From contig CM048839.1 of NCBI GenBank assembly GCA_026545765.1, positions 24,056,566-24,120,565 on the forward strand: 64,000 nucleotides of DNA, read 5' to 3'. Below, one piece after another: positions 1 through 11,401 of the stretch (positions are counted from its first letter, which is position 1; each line of letters opens with the position of its first letter). The stretch is from Plantago major (taxonomy: Eukaryota; Streptophyta; Magnoliopsida; Lamiales; Plantaginaceae). Under the pieces are notes generated by a model that saw only the letters and a list, made by a program, of their open reading frames with translations, had not been told where the DNA came from and did no database searches. The translations under genes and the position numbers were made by a program.

Positions 1-515
1 CGTTTGGACGTGTCCCAGTAATAACTAGAGTAAATCACCATCGTTATTGTTGCATCTATTCCTGCTAGCTAGCTTGTTATCTGTCACCACACTATAATTC
101 CCTCTCATATATTCATCTTTCCAAGTTTATCTGTTTTCTAGTTAGTCTGCATAATAGATAGGATATCATTCTGCTACCGAAGCAAAACAACATTTACTGC
201 TTTCATACTGTTATTACTACTCGTAAACGCAACTCAACTTAGTTAAGTCCTGAGAGACCGACACTCGGGGTTAACTTCACTGCAGTATCAGATATGAATT
301 CAGCTCTCCCTTCCAATTAATTATGACTAACCATGGTTACATTTTGTTGGAGTTCAATTAAATATAAAAGATAAATGAGTTAACACTTGTCAAATTTTGG
401 AGAAGGTGGACTAGTGGGGAACCCACTAGCATCAAAGAAATCAATTTTAACTTCTCATCCATTTAATGAAAAATATCTCCCCTACTTTATTCACATTCTC
501 TTTTACTTACAAACA
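1..515. other. intergenic flank left of the Helitron
   Basis: No coding sequence is recognisable here. The part from about 395 to 510 resembles one arm of the MITE at 2638-2877: both contain the phrase aacttctcatccat followed by a cctactttattca-like stretch, so this is probably a truncated copy of that family. The last base, A515, is the host base next to the Helitron terminus. Confidence 0.5.
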
Positions 516-545
516 CTAGTTAATGGCCCGTCGATACTCGACGGG
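516..545 (-). other. Helitron 3' terminus: hairpin plus CTAG end
   Basis: The stem arms are at 527-534 and 538-545, with loop bases 535-537. The terminal CTAG (minus strand) is at 519-516. In Helitrons the hairpin acts as the replication terminator. Here the stem is uninterrupted, so the terminus has not visibly decayed although the coding region has. Confidence 0.88.
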
Positions 546-1019
546 GCATGAAAAAACAATTAAAATAAGAAATGAATAAATATATATAATAACATGTTGA
601 AGTTGAGAAACATATAAAAATTGTAAGGTGATAAAATGCATGATCTAATCGCTTCAACATTGCATCGGAAGTAACCCCTACATGTTGAAAAGTGCATAAT
701 ATAAATTAGTGAAATTGAACAAAACCATACATATAAACACGAATACTAAATGCATGTCATAAAATACTAAATACATGACAATTTAAAAATATTTACACAT
801 TAAATCTCTATTTTATATTATTATCAAGTATCTACATTTATTTTTTAAATTATCATTTCAGTCATAAATTTTTGAAACCCCTAATTAGTCAATACAGTCA
901 GTCACAAAACCCGTAAAACAACAGACGCTTCCAAGTTCCAACACCCAAAAAACCACAAAAGCTTTAATCAATTAAGAAGATGAGCAATTCACCAAGAAGA
1001 AGAGGGAATAATTAGGTTA

Positions 1020-1486
1020 GTGTTGCTTAAAGTTTTATTCACCGCCAAAAACAATCAAAGCCATCAGCCACATGTGGCTATGGATCTCGCCGCCATCTCA
1101 CTGTAGGTAGCGATGTATTCGATCGCGGATTCCCGTCTCTTGGCGCTATATCTCAACGCTATATAGACTTGGCGACATTTTGTTCAGCCGTTCCTGCTTA
1201 ATGGCGCTTACTTTCGGCGCCATGTAGCACAACCGTCCATGAATATGGGTGCGGGTTAGCTGATGAAGGCGCTAGGGTTCAGCGCCAATATCCAATTACG
1301 GTTTGGCGGCATCAACTCAAAAAACACCATCTTTTTCTCGAATTTTTCTGTAAAAATAGCTTAAAACAACACATATAAGTACATAAATACCTGAAAATAA
1401 CCATCTTCATAACATGGTGGTTCTTCTTCACTTTCTTTTTCACTCACATTAAGATAGGGCTCTTCTTCACTTAGATTTTCGCTCAT
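1020..1486 (-). other. GC-richer insert in the Helitron with a small acidic exon-like frame
   Basis: This stretch is clearly richer in G+C than its surroundings and repeats the words ggcgct, ggcgcc and agcgcc several times between 1140 and 1310. On the minus strand an ATG at 1486 opens 32 codons rich in Glu and Ser (start MSENLSEEEPYLN), ending in CAG at 1391 directly before a GT. It therefore looks like a first coding exon with its splice donor. I do not recognise the protein. It could be a host gene piece captured by the Helitron, or chance. Confidence 0.4.
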
Positions 1487-1739
1487 GTTTGATTTCGTCA
1501 ATGTACAAACCATCAACCTTGTTATTTTAATTTATTTGTATTAAAAGTGTATTTGTTATAATTATTCAAAATATGAAGTCTATGTAATGCAAATTTGGCT
1601 ATATATGGACTTCACGTGTAATTAAGTTTAAGTTGCCCTGCGTTTAGTATTTTATTGTCCTACGTTTAACATCTCTCTATAAAAAACACACATAAAAGAT
1701 AAAATCAACTTATAACTTGTCGAACACTTCTTCATAAAT

Positions 1740-4288
1740 TACGTTTGTTGTCATGTCATATATATGTATTACCCTCTACGTCGCAAATTACTACGTTCAA
1801 GCCCTTCCCGGTGGTAACTCTAGAAAGAGCAACATTTAACTGATCACGATTGAATACATGTGAGGGGAGGTAGTGGCCAACGTGTGAGAGAGAGTGTCAC
1901 TTACTCTTATTTATGGTCATAGCAAGGCAGACGAATATAGGGAGCTGTCTCCAGTTAATTGATAGGGAACTACATCCCGTCGGATGGCTCATCATCATCC
2001 TCATAATGAAAACCGTTTGGCATGCATTGATTCCATATATCATCTTTGCCTCGATGATATATGCTTCCCAAGATTAGTAACTATAAGTCTTGTTCCGTTG
2101 CACAACTCGAAAGTTTGATCTATATTTCTCAGAAGCATTACCATACACACAACCTTTAGTATGATCCTAAGATTAGTCAATCTAGATCAATTAATGTTGT
2201 TGAAAAATTCTATAGTGAAAACATGTTCGAGACCGTTCTCAAAATTATCTTCCGTAGCAATGCTATATGCGCTCAAATATTCAATGCTATCTATTGACAT
2301 CTTCGACATGAAAAATTGATTTATATCATCAAATATTTCATTTGCAGGTGCAAGAACATCCCGGTGATGAAATATACAGGGTCAAGTGATGGATCGCCTA
2401 AGTGATACAACAACGAAAGATATGTACTATCTATAATGGTTTGAATTGGATGACTCACTTCTCAAATATGTAAAACTTCGGTATCTTGATATGAACCCAC
2501 AATTATTAGGTCCAGCGGTAATGCCCTCACCAACATGTGTTATCCACTCAGCAAATTTTTTCATCTTTTTAATTTTGAACGATGACGAATCAGTCTGTAT
2601 AGGATTAAATTGGACGTAAACAATGATAAGTTAAATACTCCCTCCATCTCAATTTCAACTTCCCTCATTCCATTTTGGGACGTCTCAATTTCAACTTCTC
2701 ATCCATTAAATGGAAAACCTCTCTCTTACTTTATTCATTATATCTCCTACTTTATTCAATATTTGTCATACTTTATTGACTATTTTCATACTTTATCACC
2801 ATCTTTCCTACTTTATTCATTTTAATCTTAAAAATTGTGGCCGGGCCTGGGGGAAGATGAACCCGCGACGGAGTGAGTATGATATAAGTATGTGGTATAT
2901 AGATAAAACGGGTCATTTACCTGCAATCTCATGTTCTTTGTCAGTCGAAGCACCTCACAACAACTCATATCCTAGAGGAGCATATAGAGGCATTCACAAT
3001 ATTATAAATATTCCTCCGGGAACAACGGGCAAAATATGTCGGAAGTTCCCGCCGAAGACAATCACCACTCCCACCAAATGGCTCATCTGAACGGCCCATC
3101 ACATCCTTCAAGCTCCTATTGATCGCTTCAAACAATGTTGGTTTGTCATGAAAGCCTTATCCTAAATAATAAGCCGAGCATCCTTGAGCATTCCCGTGAC
3201 CTCTGAATCATGAACTTATTGAATGTTGAGTCCTCGTGATATGCAATGGTAATCTGAAACTTGAATATGCCGGACTACTGTCCTACCTTTATAACGAATG
3301 AGTGATGCAAGCCCACTGGACGCAACTGGAATTACAATATCTTCTCTAGCCCTAAAAAACAGGAGACATCGTTCTCTATATAAAGGTTTTTGTGGTCCAT
3401 CCGCAGATGTATAAGAAGAATACTTCGCCATTTTGACCATCGACAATAGACATAATTTCATATATGGCACGTTATCCATCAGTCAATTGTGGGTATAAAC
3501 CATCGTGCTATGCTCCATTGCAACTCTAACATAGAACATCTAATACAAAATGAATGGATTTGTAGCATTTTATATAACAGACTCATCCGGCACGGGCATA
3601 TCGTCAAATGAACTGAGATTGTTGTAGTTTTTCTTCGGTAACTTCTGTACTTGCATAATAGCAATGTTTTTTATTTGTTCATTAGTGAATTTCAAACTGG
3701 TCAAGAGTTCTCTATCGTTACATGACAATTACATAGAAAATTTAAACTGATTGTCATTGTATGTGGGAATGTGTAATATAGTATTTAAATTTAGTGTACC
3801 AGGATTGTTGAGTAACCTTTGTTGATTGTACATAATGTCCTCTGATAATAAAGTCCATGTTTTGTTCCAAACTTACTCAAGCCTCGACATGCTACGTGAT
3901 TACAACATGGTTACGAAAAGGTGACGTAAAAAACTCGCAAATTCCCATAGACTTCCCCCTTTAAAACCACTAATATACTCTTCACTAAATTCCCAAATTT
4001 TGGATGAGCATATTGTTATATTAACAATGACGGATCTAGACCCTCGTGAAACCACTGGCAATATCTGTCTAAAGTCTCCGCCAAATACAATAATCAAACC
4101 ACCAAATATGGTGTGGCTAGTCGATGCATAACATTTCTCAAACTCCTATCACGCGCTTCAAAACAATGCATATTGGTTACTGTAGCCTCGTCCCATATAA
4201 TAAGCTTTGTTTCTTTGAGTAGACATGTTACATCAAAATCAAGCATAATCTTACTGCTCAAGTAAGGATAGATATGTACTTTGGACAA
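1740..4288 (-). pseudogene. PIF1-type Helitron helicase, broken
   Basis: Helicase motifs lie in order along the minus strand. They include LIIWDEATVTNMHCFEA near 4200 (Walker B region), FGGDFRQILPVV near 4090-4045, and the C-terminal LNVALSRVTTGKGLNVVI near 1790-1845, which is the family's last conserved motif. Stops and frameshifts separate the pieces, and a MITE at 2638-2877 splits the gene before its C-terminal third. A second, diverged set of the central motifs, VASSGLASL near 3320 and FGGNFRHILPVV near 3060-3020, occurs after the first set, so part of the helicase is present twice. No intact protein can be made. The helicase family is certain; the exact ends are approximate. Confidence 0.85.
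2638..2877. mobile_element. Stowaway-like MITE inside the Helitron
   Basis: The ends are CTCCCTCCATC at the left and, read inward from the right, CTCACTCCGTC; both are flanked by TA (2636-2637 and 2878-2879). This terminal sequence and the TA duplication are typical of Stowaway (Tc1/mariner-derived) MITEs. It is about 240 bp and has no coding capacity. It interrupts the Helitron helicase, so it arrived later. Confidence 0.75.
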
Positions 4289-4944
4289 TGGTAGGAATAG
4301 GATCTCTCACTTCTTGAGAATATAGGAAACATTTCAACATCTAGTAATTGAAAACAAATATGTAATTGAAAACAAATATGTAATTGAAAAATAGTTCGAA
4401 AGATTGATCATGAAAAAAAACAAAAATAAAATTAGAGCATAGCGACTACTAATGGACAAAATTCTACATCAAATGCCTCGGTTTCTTCTATAATGAAAAA
4501 AAAAGACGCAAATCTATAATATGTAGACTCAAGAGATTTAATCCCCAAAGATAAATCCCCTTTAATTAATTACTACATGTTGCCACTCAGAATTTCGAAC
4601 CAATTCAGTTGCTAATATTTGTCAGTTAAACCTTCCGCACTTTCTAGAAAAAACCATATGACACAAATTTTGTCGCCAAGCAATAACATTGACCCGGTTG
4701 ATGCCTAGCAACAACACTAATTAAAACCACCCCTATGCAGGCTCTACGTACTCAACCGTAGCATCAAAATTAGCTAATATGATATCAAGATTAGGCGGCA
4801 ACCAATCTGCTGCCACAGTTGACTATGCAACACCTAAGATCTTTTACCGACTTTACTTATTTTATCCTTAAAATAATGCATTAATAATCTAATAAAGTTA
4901 ATTTTCAATCATAACAACCTCAATATATATAAATTGAAATTTAT

Positions 4945-5931
4945 GGGTCATATACAAATAGACCCCCTGTAAGATTGTCCAATTACAGATTCATAGCCGA
5001 TGTTTGAACAATTACGTCCACACCCAAAATCGTTGACCAACATTAAAGTTTCATTTTTGAGAAAAAAGAAAAAAGATAAAATACATAGTAAAACAAAACT
5101 TAATGGAAAAATAAAATTACAATTGTAAGTTTTATTACAGTAGAGCCCCTTATATTTTAAACTTAACAAAATATACCCAAGTATAAATTTTGCTCATATT
5201 TATCATCCAAAAACATATTTGAAATCAACCCTCAAATTATTCGAAAATTCAACAAACTCCCACATTTAATTATTTAAAAAAACATTTTTTAAAAAAATGT
5301 CTAGAGCTCCGACCAGAGCTTCCATCTTCCACGGAAGGTCTGTTCGGAGCTTCCATAGAATTTTTTTAACAAATTAAAATTAAAATTAAAAAACGTAAAA
5401 ATTGAAAAAGAAGATGTAGGAGAAGAGCTTCCATGGAAACTCGAATTGAGCTTCCATGGAAGCTTGGACAGAGCTTCATGTCCATGGAAGCTCGTCAATT
5501 TGAGCTTCCATGGACATGAAGCTCTCTTGAAGGTTAAATGGAAGCTCAATTTCGAGCATCCATGGTGGTTCGTGGTAGTGGACTGGTGAAGAAGATTCCA
5601 TGATATTTGTGCGTGGTGGTGGTGAAGAAGGGTGGAGCCGTGGAGGAGATGATGGTGGAAGTAGAGGTGAGGAGTTTTGGAGAAGAAGGAAAAATGAGGG
5701 TTTAAAATATGAAGTAATGAAATATTTAAATGGAATGATTAAAAATAAATGATAAAATAGAAATTGAAAATAAAGGTAATGGTAAAATAAAAAAAAATAG
5801 GGAATTTTTGACTTTTTGGGTTTATATGTAATTACTTTAAAAATGTAAGGGCAGATTTTGTAATTGTTCAAACATTAGGTATCAATCTGCAAAGTGGCCA
5901 TCTTGGAGGGGTGGGTTTTGTAAATATCTGT
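4945..5931. mobile_element. non-autonomous MULE nested in the Helitron
   Basis: A perfect 9-bp target duplication, GAAATTTAT, flanks it at 4936-4944 and 5932-5940. The arms are long imperfect inverted repeats: atgtttgaacaattac occurs near 5000 and, inverted, near 5860. A 9-bp duplication with long terminal inverted repeats is the signature of Mutator-like elements. No transposase is present. The interior (about 5300-5600) is an array of the palindromic word gagcttccatggaagctc and variants. Related elements lie at 42160-43477 and 45013-46019. Confidence 0.82.
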
Positions 5932-6010
5932 GAAATTTATATTCAAAATGTTTCATATATCTTGGAGGGGTGGGTTTTGTAAATATCTTGGAGGGGTGGG
6001 TTTTGTAAAA
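5901..6010 (+). repeat. three copies of a MULE end sequence
   Basis: The phrase cttggaggggtgggttttg followed by taaa occurs at about 5902-5927, 5960-5986 and 5985-6010. The first copy is the right terminus of the MULE; the other two lie beyond its target duplication, and the last two are in direct tandem. Either the insertion site already held an older MULE end, or the terminus was copied locally. Confidence 0.7.
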
Positions 6011-6819
6011 ATGTTTAATATAGTGAGTATATAAGATAGAAGGTAATATTTGAATAAATAATGAGTAAAAAGTAGAAAACGTGTGAGAATTCACGTAAAA
6101 TCTCATAAGATGATGGTTTTTATTTAATCAAATACGTTACTTTATTGCTAATTTTTAAAGTATACATTTGTAATTGTATACCTAAATAAATATTGATTTC
6201 TTTGATAAATAGAGGGAGTATTAAGTATTTAATAAATGCTCTATTTTTTAAATTTTATTATTTCTATCATTTAATAAACCTACATAATATTTAATTTAAT
6301 ATATAAATAATTTAATTAATTATTAAAATATTCAAGTTTGGTGTCTATGGATTCGTCTTGTCGCGGTGAATCTATATATACGTTCAAAATATTTTTTGGA
6401 GTTTTGTAGATAAATATATATGAGATTAAATAAAAATTATATATGGATTCAACATACTAAAAATAAATCATGGGAGTTATATGGTGCACTACGTCTTAAA
6501 TACTTAAAATGTTCCACCACCAACATACCAAATTTGAAATTCTAACAACCAATCAAAATACATTTGAAAAAAAAAACTGACCAATAGGAATGCTCAATAG
6601 TACCACGTCAGCATGACACATGGCTTAACCACAAGGCTTGAAATATGCTTCTTTTCATATAGATATAGATTGCATGTTTAGAAATGCATGTTCAGGTGCG
6701 AACATCAAATGTTTGCATGTCGGCTCGAAAACAAATTATTGGACTTGAATGTAATTATTGATTTAAACGTGATCTGATTCTGGGTGAGAGGATGACATCT
6801 AACGTAGGTAGAATATGTA

Positions 6820-7080
6820 CTCCCTCCACCCGGCATTCTAGTCCGGTTTCTTTTTTAGCCTTTTTAAATGTCAATTGTTTATTGTTTGTTGTTGGAGTGA
6901 GAAATAATAAATAATTGAGAAAGTATGAGAGGTAATAGATATAAATGATAAAGGATAGAAAAAAATATAAGAGAGCTAGTTGAGTTAGTGGGTTTACTTT
7001 CTTGTTATTTTGGGAATGGAACTAGATTAGCGGGACACCCATAAAAAGAATATTGGACTAGATTAGCGGGACATATGGAG
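6820..7080. mobile_element. Stowaway-like MITE upstream of ORC4
   Basis: The ends CTCCCTCCACCCGG and, inverted, CTCCATATGTCCCGC are flanked by TA at 6818-6819 and 7081-7082. The subterminal parts, attctagtccggt at the left and gactagattagcggg at the right, also pair. About 261 bp, non-coding, ending roughly 360 bp before the ORC4 start codon, so it may lie in or near the promoter. Confidence 0.75.
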
Positions 7081-7439
7081 TAATAAAAATTTAAAAATTT
7101 AAATATCGAATATTGATCTCGTCTCTCCCAGAAAAGGAGTATATCAAAAGTTTGTGTTGCGAATCAGAATTACTCTGAGGAGTTAAAGCTGCGTTGCTGT
7201 GAAATTCGGATACTGAAACCGCTAATTCGCGGTTTAAACGTGCAATACGGCCTTATATGCGCGCGAATTATGCGGATCTAGGTCAGTACCGATTGAACCC
7301 TTCCCGCCAATTTCATTCCCCAAATCAAGCTGACTTCTTCACCAATCAGCATCATCAATTTCTCAATTCCCAATTTCCCATCTGCTCACTCATCTGCAAC
7401 AAAATCAAACAGCAACCGTTTGAAACCGGTTCTTAAGTA

Positions 7440-10400
7440 ATGGGTGTCGAAAATGTAGAAGCAGCAGGGCAAGCCCAATTGATTCTCAGAACCAGGATTT
7501 GCAACCCTTCCTTCATCTTCTCCTTCTTCTCAGATTCCCCAGAATCTAACTACAGGTAGCTCTACATTTCTTCTTCTTCTTTTGTTGTTAATTAATATGG
7601 GCTATTTCACTTATGTAACTGCAAGAATTTCAGGTTTACTTCATCTTTCATTTCTTCCCCAATGTTGAAAAACATTCACTTTCACTAATTATCATCTATT
7701 GTTATTTGATGTAATGTTTCCGATTTATGTTCAATTTATTCATTAAAGTAGCTATTTTTAGAGAATGTGCATCCCTAAACTCGAGTTTTCGGGTTGTTTT
7801 TACTGTTTGGAAGCATAGACTACATCCCTCGTACAATTAGGGGCAAAGATTGTATTTTTAGGCGTTTTGAAATTCAAGCCATTGATTTAATTTCACGTTC
7901 AGTAAGTTGAAGTACATATTGTCTACGTCCGTGACTGAGGCATGCAACAACTCGGTTCTGCTTCTGGGCCCGCGAGGTTGTGGAAAAAACGCGGTGAGCT
8001 TTAAGTCTCTTCCTTGTCTTTACTTGGTGAAATATAGAATTATTCCATCTATTTTTTTCCTTACACAATAAATCTTGGCTTATTTATTTTGGTTTGTGCC
8101 CCTTTTATTGATCAGGTGTTGGACATTGTTCTTGAAGAGCTTCTAAAAGAGCACGTGGAAATGATTTCTGTGGTATGCTTTTTTACAAATTCATCAGGTG
8201 ATATGTCTATAGATGACTTTATGGATTATGCGGTAACTGCGGTTATTGCTTATGTTCCAGATTAAGCTCAATGGGCTTTTGCACAGTGACGATAATTGTG
8301 CTTTGAAGGTAAAACATATTCTAATGGGCAGTATAGCATGTAGCGGTGTCTGATTCATGTTATACCACCTTTAAGACACAAATTATTGTATAATGGATGA
8401 AACGTTGCCGAAAGATAAAGACAATCGACGGGTTATGGAATGTCTGCTCTTTATCTTACATTCATATGTTCTCCACGTAGCTTACTCCTTGTTTCCAACT
8501 CCAATTATAATGCAGGAGATAGCTAAGCAATTGTGCATGGAGCATAAATTACTCTTCTCTAAATTGGTAATGCCATTATCCTCATTTGATAAGCTAGATA
8601 CTATAATTTTAATGTACTGATGCACTTGTGTGGTTAAATTTTGCAGGCATCTTTTGATGATAACTCCCAATTCCTTCTGTCCATGTTGCGGTTAGTCCAC
8701 TTGCATGATTGCGCCCGTTTCTGGAATGGGAGGAATAATGTGTTCTTCGATATTGTTATACACTATTATTTAATCTGCACCTTTTCTTTTGTTTACATAT
8801 CAGGGAGTGTGGATTAGCACATAAAACATTAATTTTTGTGCTAGATGAGTTTGACCTTTTTACACAGGTAGGTACGAAATAGATTGATATCATGGTAACA
8901 TGGTTCATCTTTGCAGTTGTGGCTAAAATGACTGGTCGTTCTCCCTGCAGGGTAAACAGCGACTACTGTATAGTTTGCTCGATGCAATGCAATCTGTCAC
9001 ATCACAAGCTGTTGTTGTTGGTATTAGCTGCCGATTGGTACGTCTCAACTCGTAACTAAATGTTCTCAAACTTGATGTCAGTAGTACAAAGAGGACTAGA
9101 TCCTGCGGGACAACATATATTCAGAACTGCTTTAGTTAAGTGTTAGTAATTAACATTCACAAATGAAGAGCATGTTATTTGTGATCATACAATTGAAGTG
9201 ATGCATTCATTGAATACTTATTTTTGGTGCCTGTTCTGGGATATTTCTGAGTACCTGGCCATTGGTTTACAGGATGCTGATCAGCTTTTGGAGAAGAGAG
9301 TAAGATCTCGTTTTTCACATAGGAAGCTTTTGTTCCTTCCTCCTCCAATGGAAGATTTACAGAGGTTAATTATTTTGATCTGAATGGCAATAGACCTGCC
9401 TCTTAACGAAAAATCTGTAAATATGAATTCATTTATTTCTTCACTTTTTTAAATTTATGTTCTCGATTTCTGATATGCAGACTTTTGCATCACATTCTAC
9501 TATTGCCAACAAATTCAAGCCTGCCACAGGAGTACACATCTGCTTTTAATGCAAAGATTCTTGTATCCTTTCCCTGATATTATTAGTTGCTGACAAGTCT
9601 TTTTGGAAAACTGTAAATGAGTTTGATTATGCATTGCTTTCTGCTGGTTTTACTCTATTGTTGTGCGATTTGAATTGCCAAGTTTCCTCAAAACAGATTG
9701 ATGAATTTGGTTTACTGACTCTACTGGAGAAACAGTAAATCTAGCTTAAAGTATGATAATTAAGAAGAGTTTTATTGTTTCAGCTAAGAAAATCCACTTT
9801 CTGGACAATTTTTTTTTAATATGAAGCAAATTGCCTTGCTGCCTTTTCTTTACCCTGTGAAGTTAACATCTCAGGATAAGAAAACTCGCGTACATTCTTG
9901 TGACAAGGTAAAAGAAATAATTCTTTTTTTCACAAAAAAGACTAGTCTGCATTTGACTTACAGTTGTTGATAATTTGTTTTGTTCAATACGCTTAGCTGG
10001 AAGTCCTTGACATTTTATAGAACATACTAATAGATGAGAAATTTAAAGCGATTGTGGATAAATTATATTATTCCGATTCAACTGTTGCTGATCTCTCAAG
10101 ATTTCTGTAAGTGTAACTGCACATACATTTTTATAGTAGATGCAGTGTTATTAATTTTGTTCAATCCAAATGATAATGGCCATTGCAACAGGTTTTCCGC
10201 TCTTTCTCATATGGATATGAAGTCTGGCTTACCATCACAGGAGATGTTTAAAGCTGCTCTTACAAGCATACAAAGACAGCCAAAGCTAGATGGTTTGAAT
10301 GGTGTGTGCATAACCGGGATCAATAATTTCCCATGCCATTTTCTTTCGTGTTTGCTATATAGCTCAAGATCTGCTTTCTCAAGAAGTCAAAGTAAAGTTC

Positions 10401-11401
10401 AGTCTGAACATGTTTTTACAGATTGCTCCGTCGTGGAACTTTATATGCTGGTTTGCATGAAGAGGCTGGAAGTGAAAGAAGTAGAGTTTTGCAACTTCAA
10501 TTCTCTAATGAAAGGTGTACGCTTTACACCTTGTCTTTTATTAACTTCCTTTAGAAACCATACTTATCCTTATTTCTTGCAGAGTACAAGAGCGTACATG
10601 ATAATTTCCAGATGCACGAATATTATGGGCGGAATGTGTGCTTAAGGGTGTGTAAGACTATTCTGATGCAAACATATAACTGATCTTTTACCATTTATGG
10701 AACTTAACTTCTCGGGTTAGTGGCGTTATACCCCTTTGTAGGCAACTGCCTATCTATTTGGAAAGTGCAAATAGCACCCTTCTATATCCGTATAATGTGC
10801 AGAACACCTCCTTGAAGGGGGGCGTAAGAACCTCCCAAGAGAGTAAATTGCACCTTTTCAAACCACACAATAAGTGATTTTGCACTTTTCATATCGTGGG
10901 GAGGTGAGTTGCCTATTGTAACAGATATATAGGGGTAGAATGCCACTAGCTCCCAAGCTTTCAACCTATACTCCAACTGATGTTGCTCTATCTACAGGCT
11001 TTTGAGCATCTTATGCAACGTGCTCTTATCTCCTTTGAGGATGGCAGAGGACATGGCCAAGCTACCGAGTTTCGTCCTGTGAAGCTTCTAATATCATGGC
11101 ATGAGCTCCAATTGGGATTAAAATCCCATCCATCTTGTCCGGTAAGATCTTTAGATTCTGAATGTCAGTCTCATGATCCTTGCCTGTTTCAGTTTCCATG
11201 GATACCTTTTCGCCAATCTAGAATGATATACTGCAACTCTGATCTTACTACCAAATTTGTGATCATCATAATTTAAATGCAAAATGGCTAAATGAGTTCT
11301 GCCTAGGTTTATTATGCATGCTTTTATGGTATTGATTGGCGTTTGCCATTCCACTTCATATGCAGGCTATCATGAATAAACTTATGGTTCTGGATGGTTG
11401 A
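7440..11401 (+). CDS. ORC4: origin recognition complex subunit 4
   Basis: ORC4 is the AAA+ subunit of the complex that marks replication origins in the nucleus and loads MCM helicase. Sixteen exons join in frame to 421 residues, the usual length for plant ORC4: 7440-7555, 7903-7993, 8116-8172, 8261-8308, 8516-8566, 8647-8690, 8804-8867, 8951-9037, 9273-9364, 9481-9562, 10021-10106, 10192-10301, 10422-10514, 10583-10647, 10998-11141, 11366-11401. All introns are GT-AG. The Walker A region is GPRGCGKN (residues 61-68) and Walker B is FVLDEFD (147-153). The stretch KRVRSRFSHRK matches the sensor/arginine part of ORC4, and the winged-helix end contains CLRAFEHLMQR. Walker A ends in Asn where many AAA+ proteins have Thr or Ser. 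The start was chosen because MGVENVEAAGQAQLILR matches the family N-terminus. Very sure. Confidence 0.96.

Larger units (their letters stand above)
516..6669 (-). mobile_element. Helitron remnant, minus orientation, both termini visible
   Basis: On the minus strand the element starts with TCTATATCTATATGAAAAG at 6669, preceded by host A, and ends with CTAG at 519-516, followed by host T. Eleven bases inside the 3' end sits a perfect 8-bp stem, CCCGTCGA/TCGACGGG, with a 3-base loop. TC start, subterminal hairpin, CTRR end and A/T insertion site are the diagnostic Helitron features. The inside carries broken PIF1-type helicase coding sequence on the same strand (about 1740-4290). I found no Rep/HUH nickase domain upstream of it; that part may be deleted, since 4945-5931 is a later MULE insertion. 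A Stowaway-like MITE at 2638-2877 also sits inside. By family knowledge this is a rolling-circle transposon; it is not autonomous now. Confidence 0.87.

Noticed and set aside
5299..5600. Palindromic agcttccatggaagct array as a CRISPR-like or regulatory operator array
   Set aside because: Units are not separated by unique spacers, the setting is a plant MULE with a 9-bp target duplication, and the same layout recurs in related elements.
10034..10645. 203-codon plus-strand open frame within ORC4
   Set aside because: It reads through ORC4 introns; the family protein is obtained only by splicing exons 11-14.
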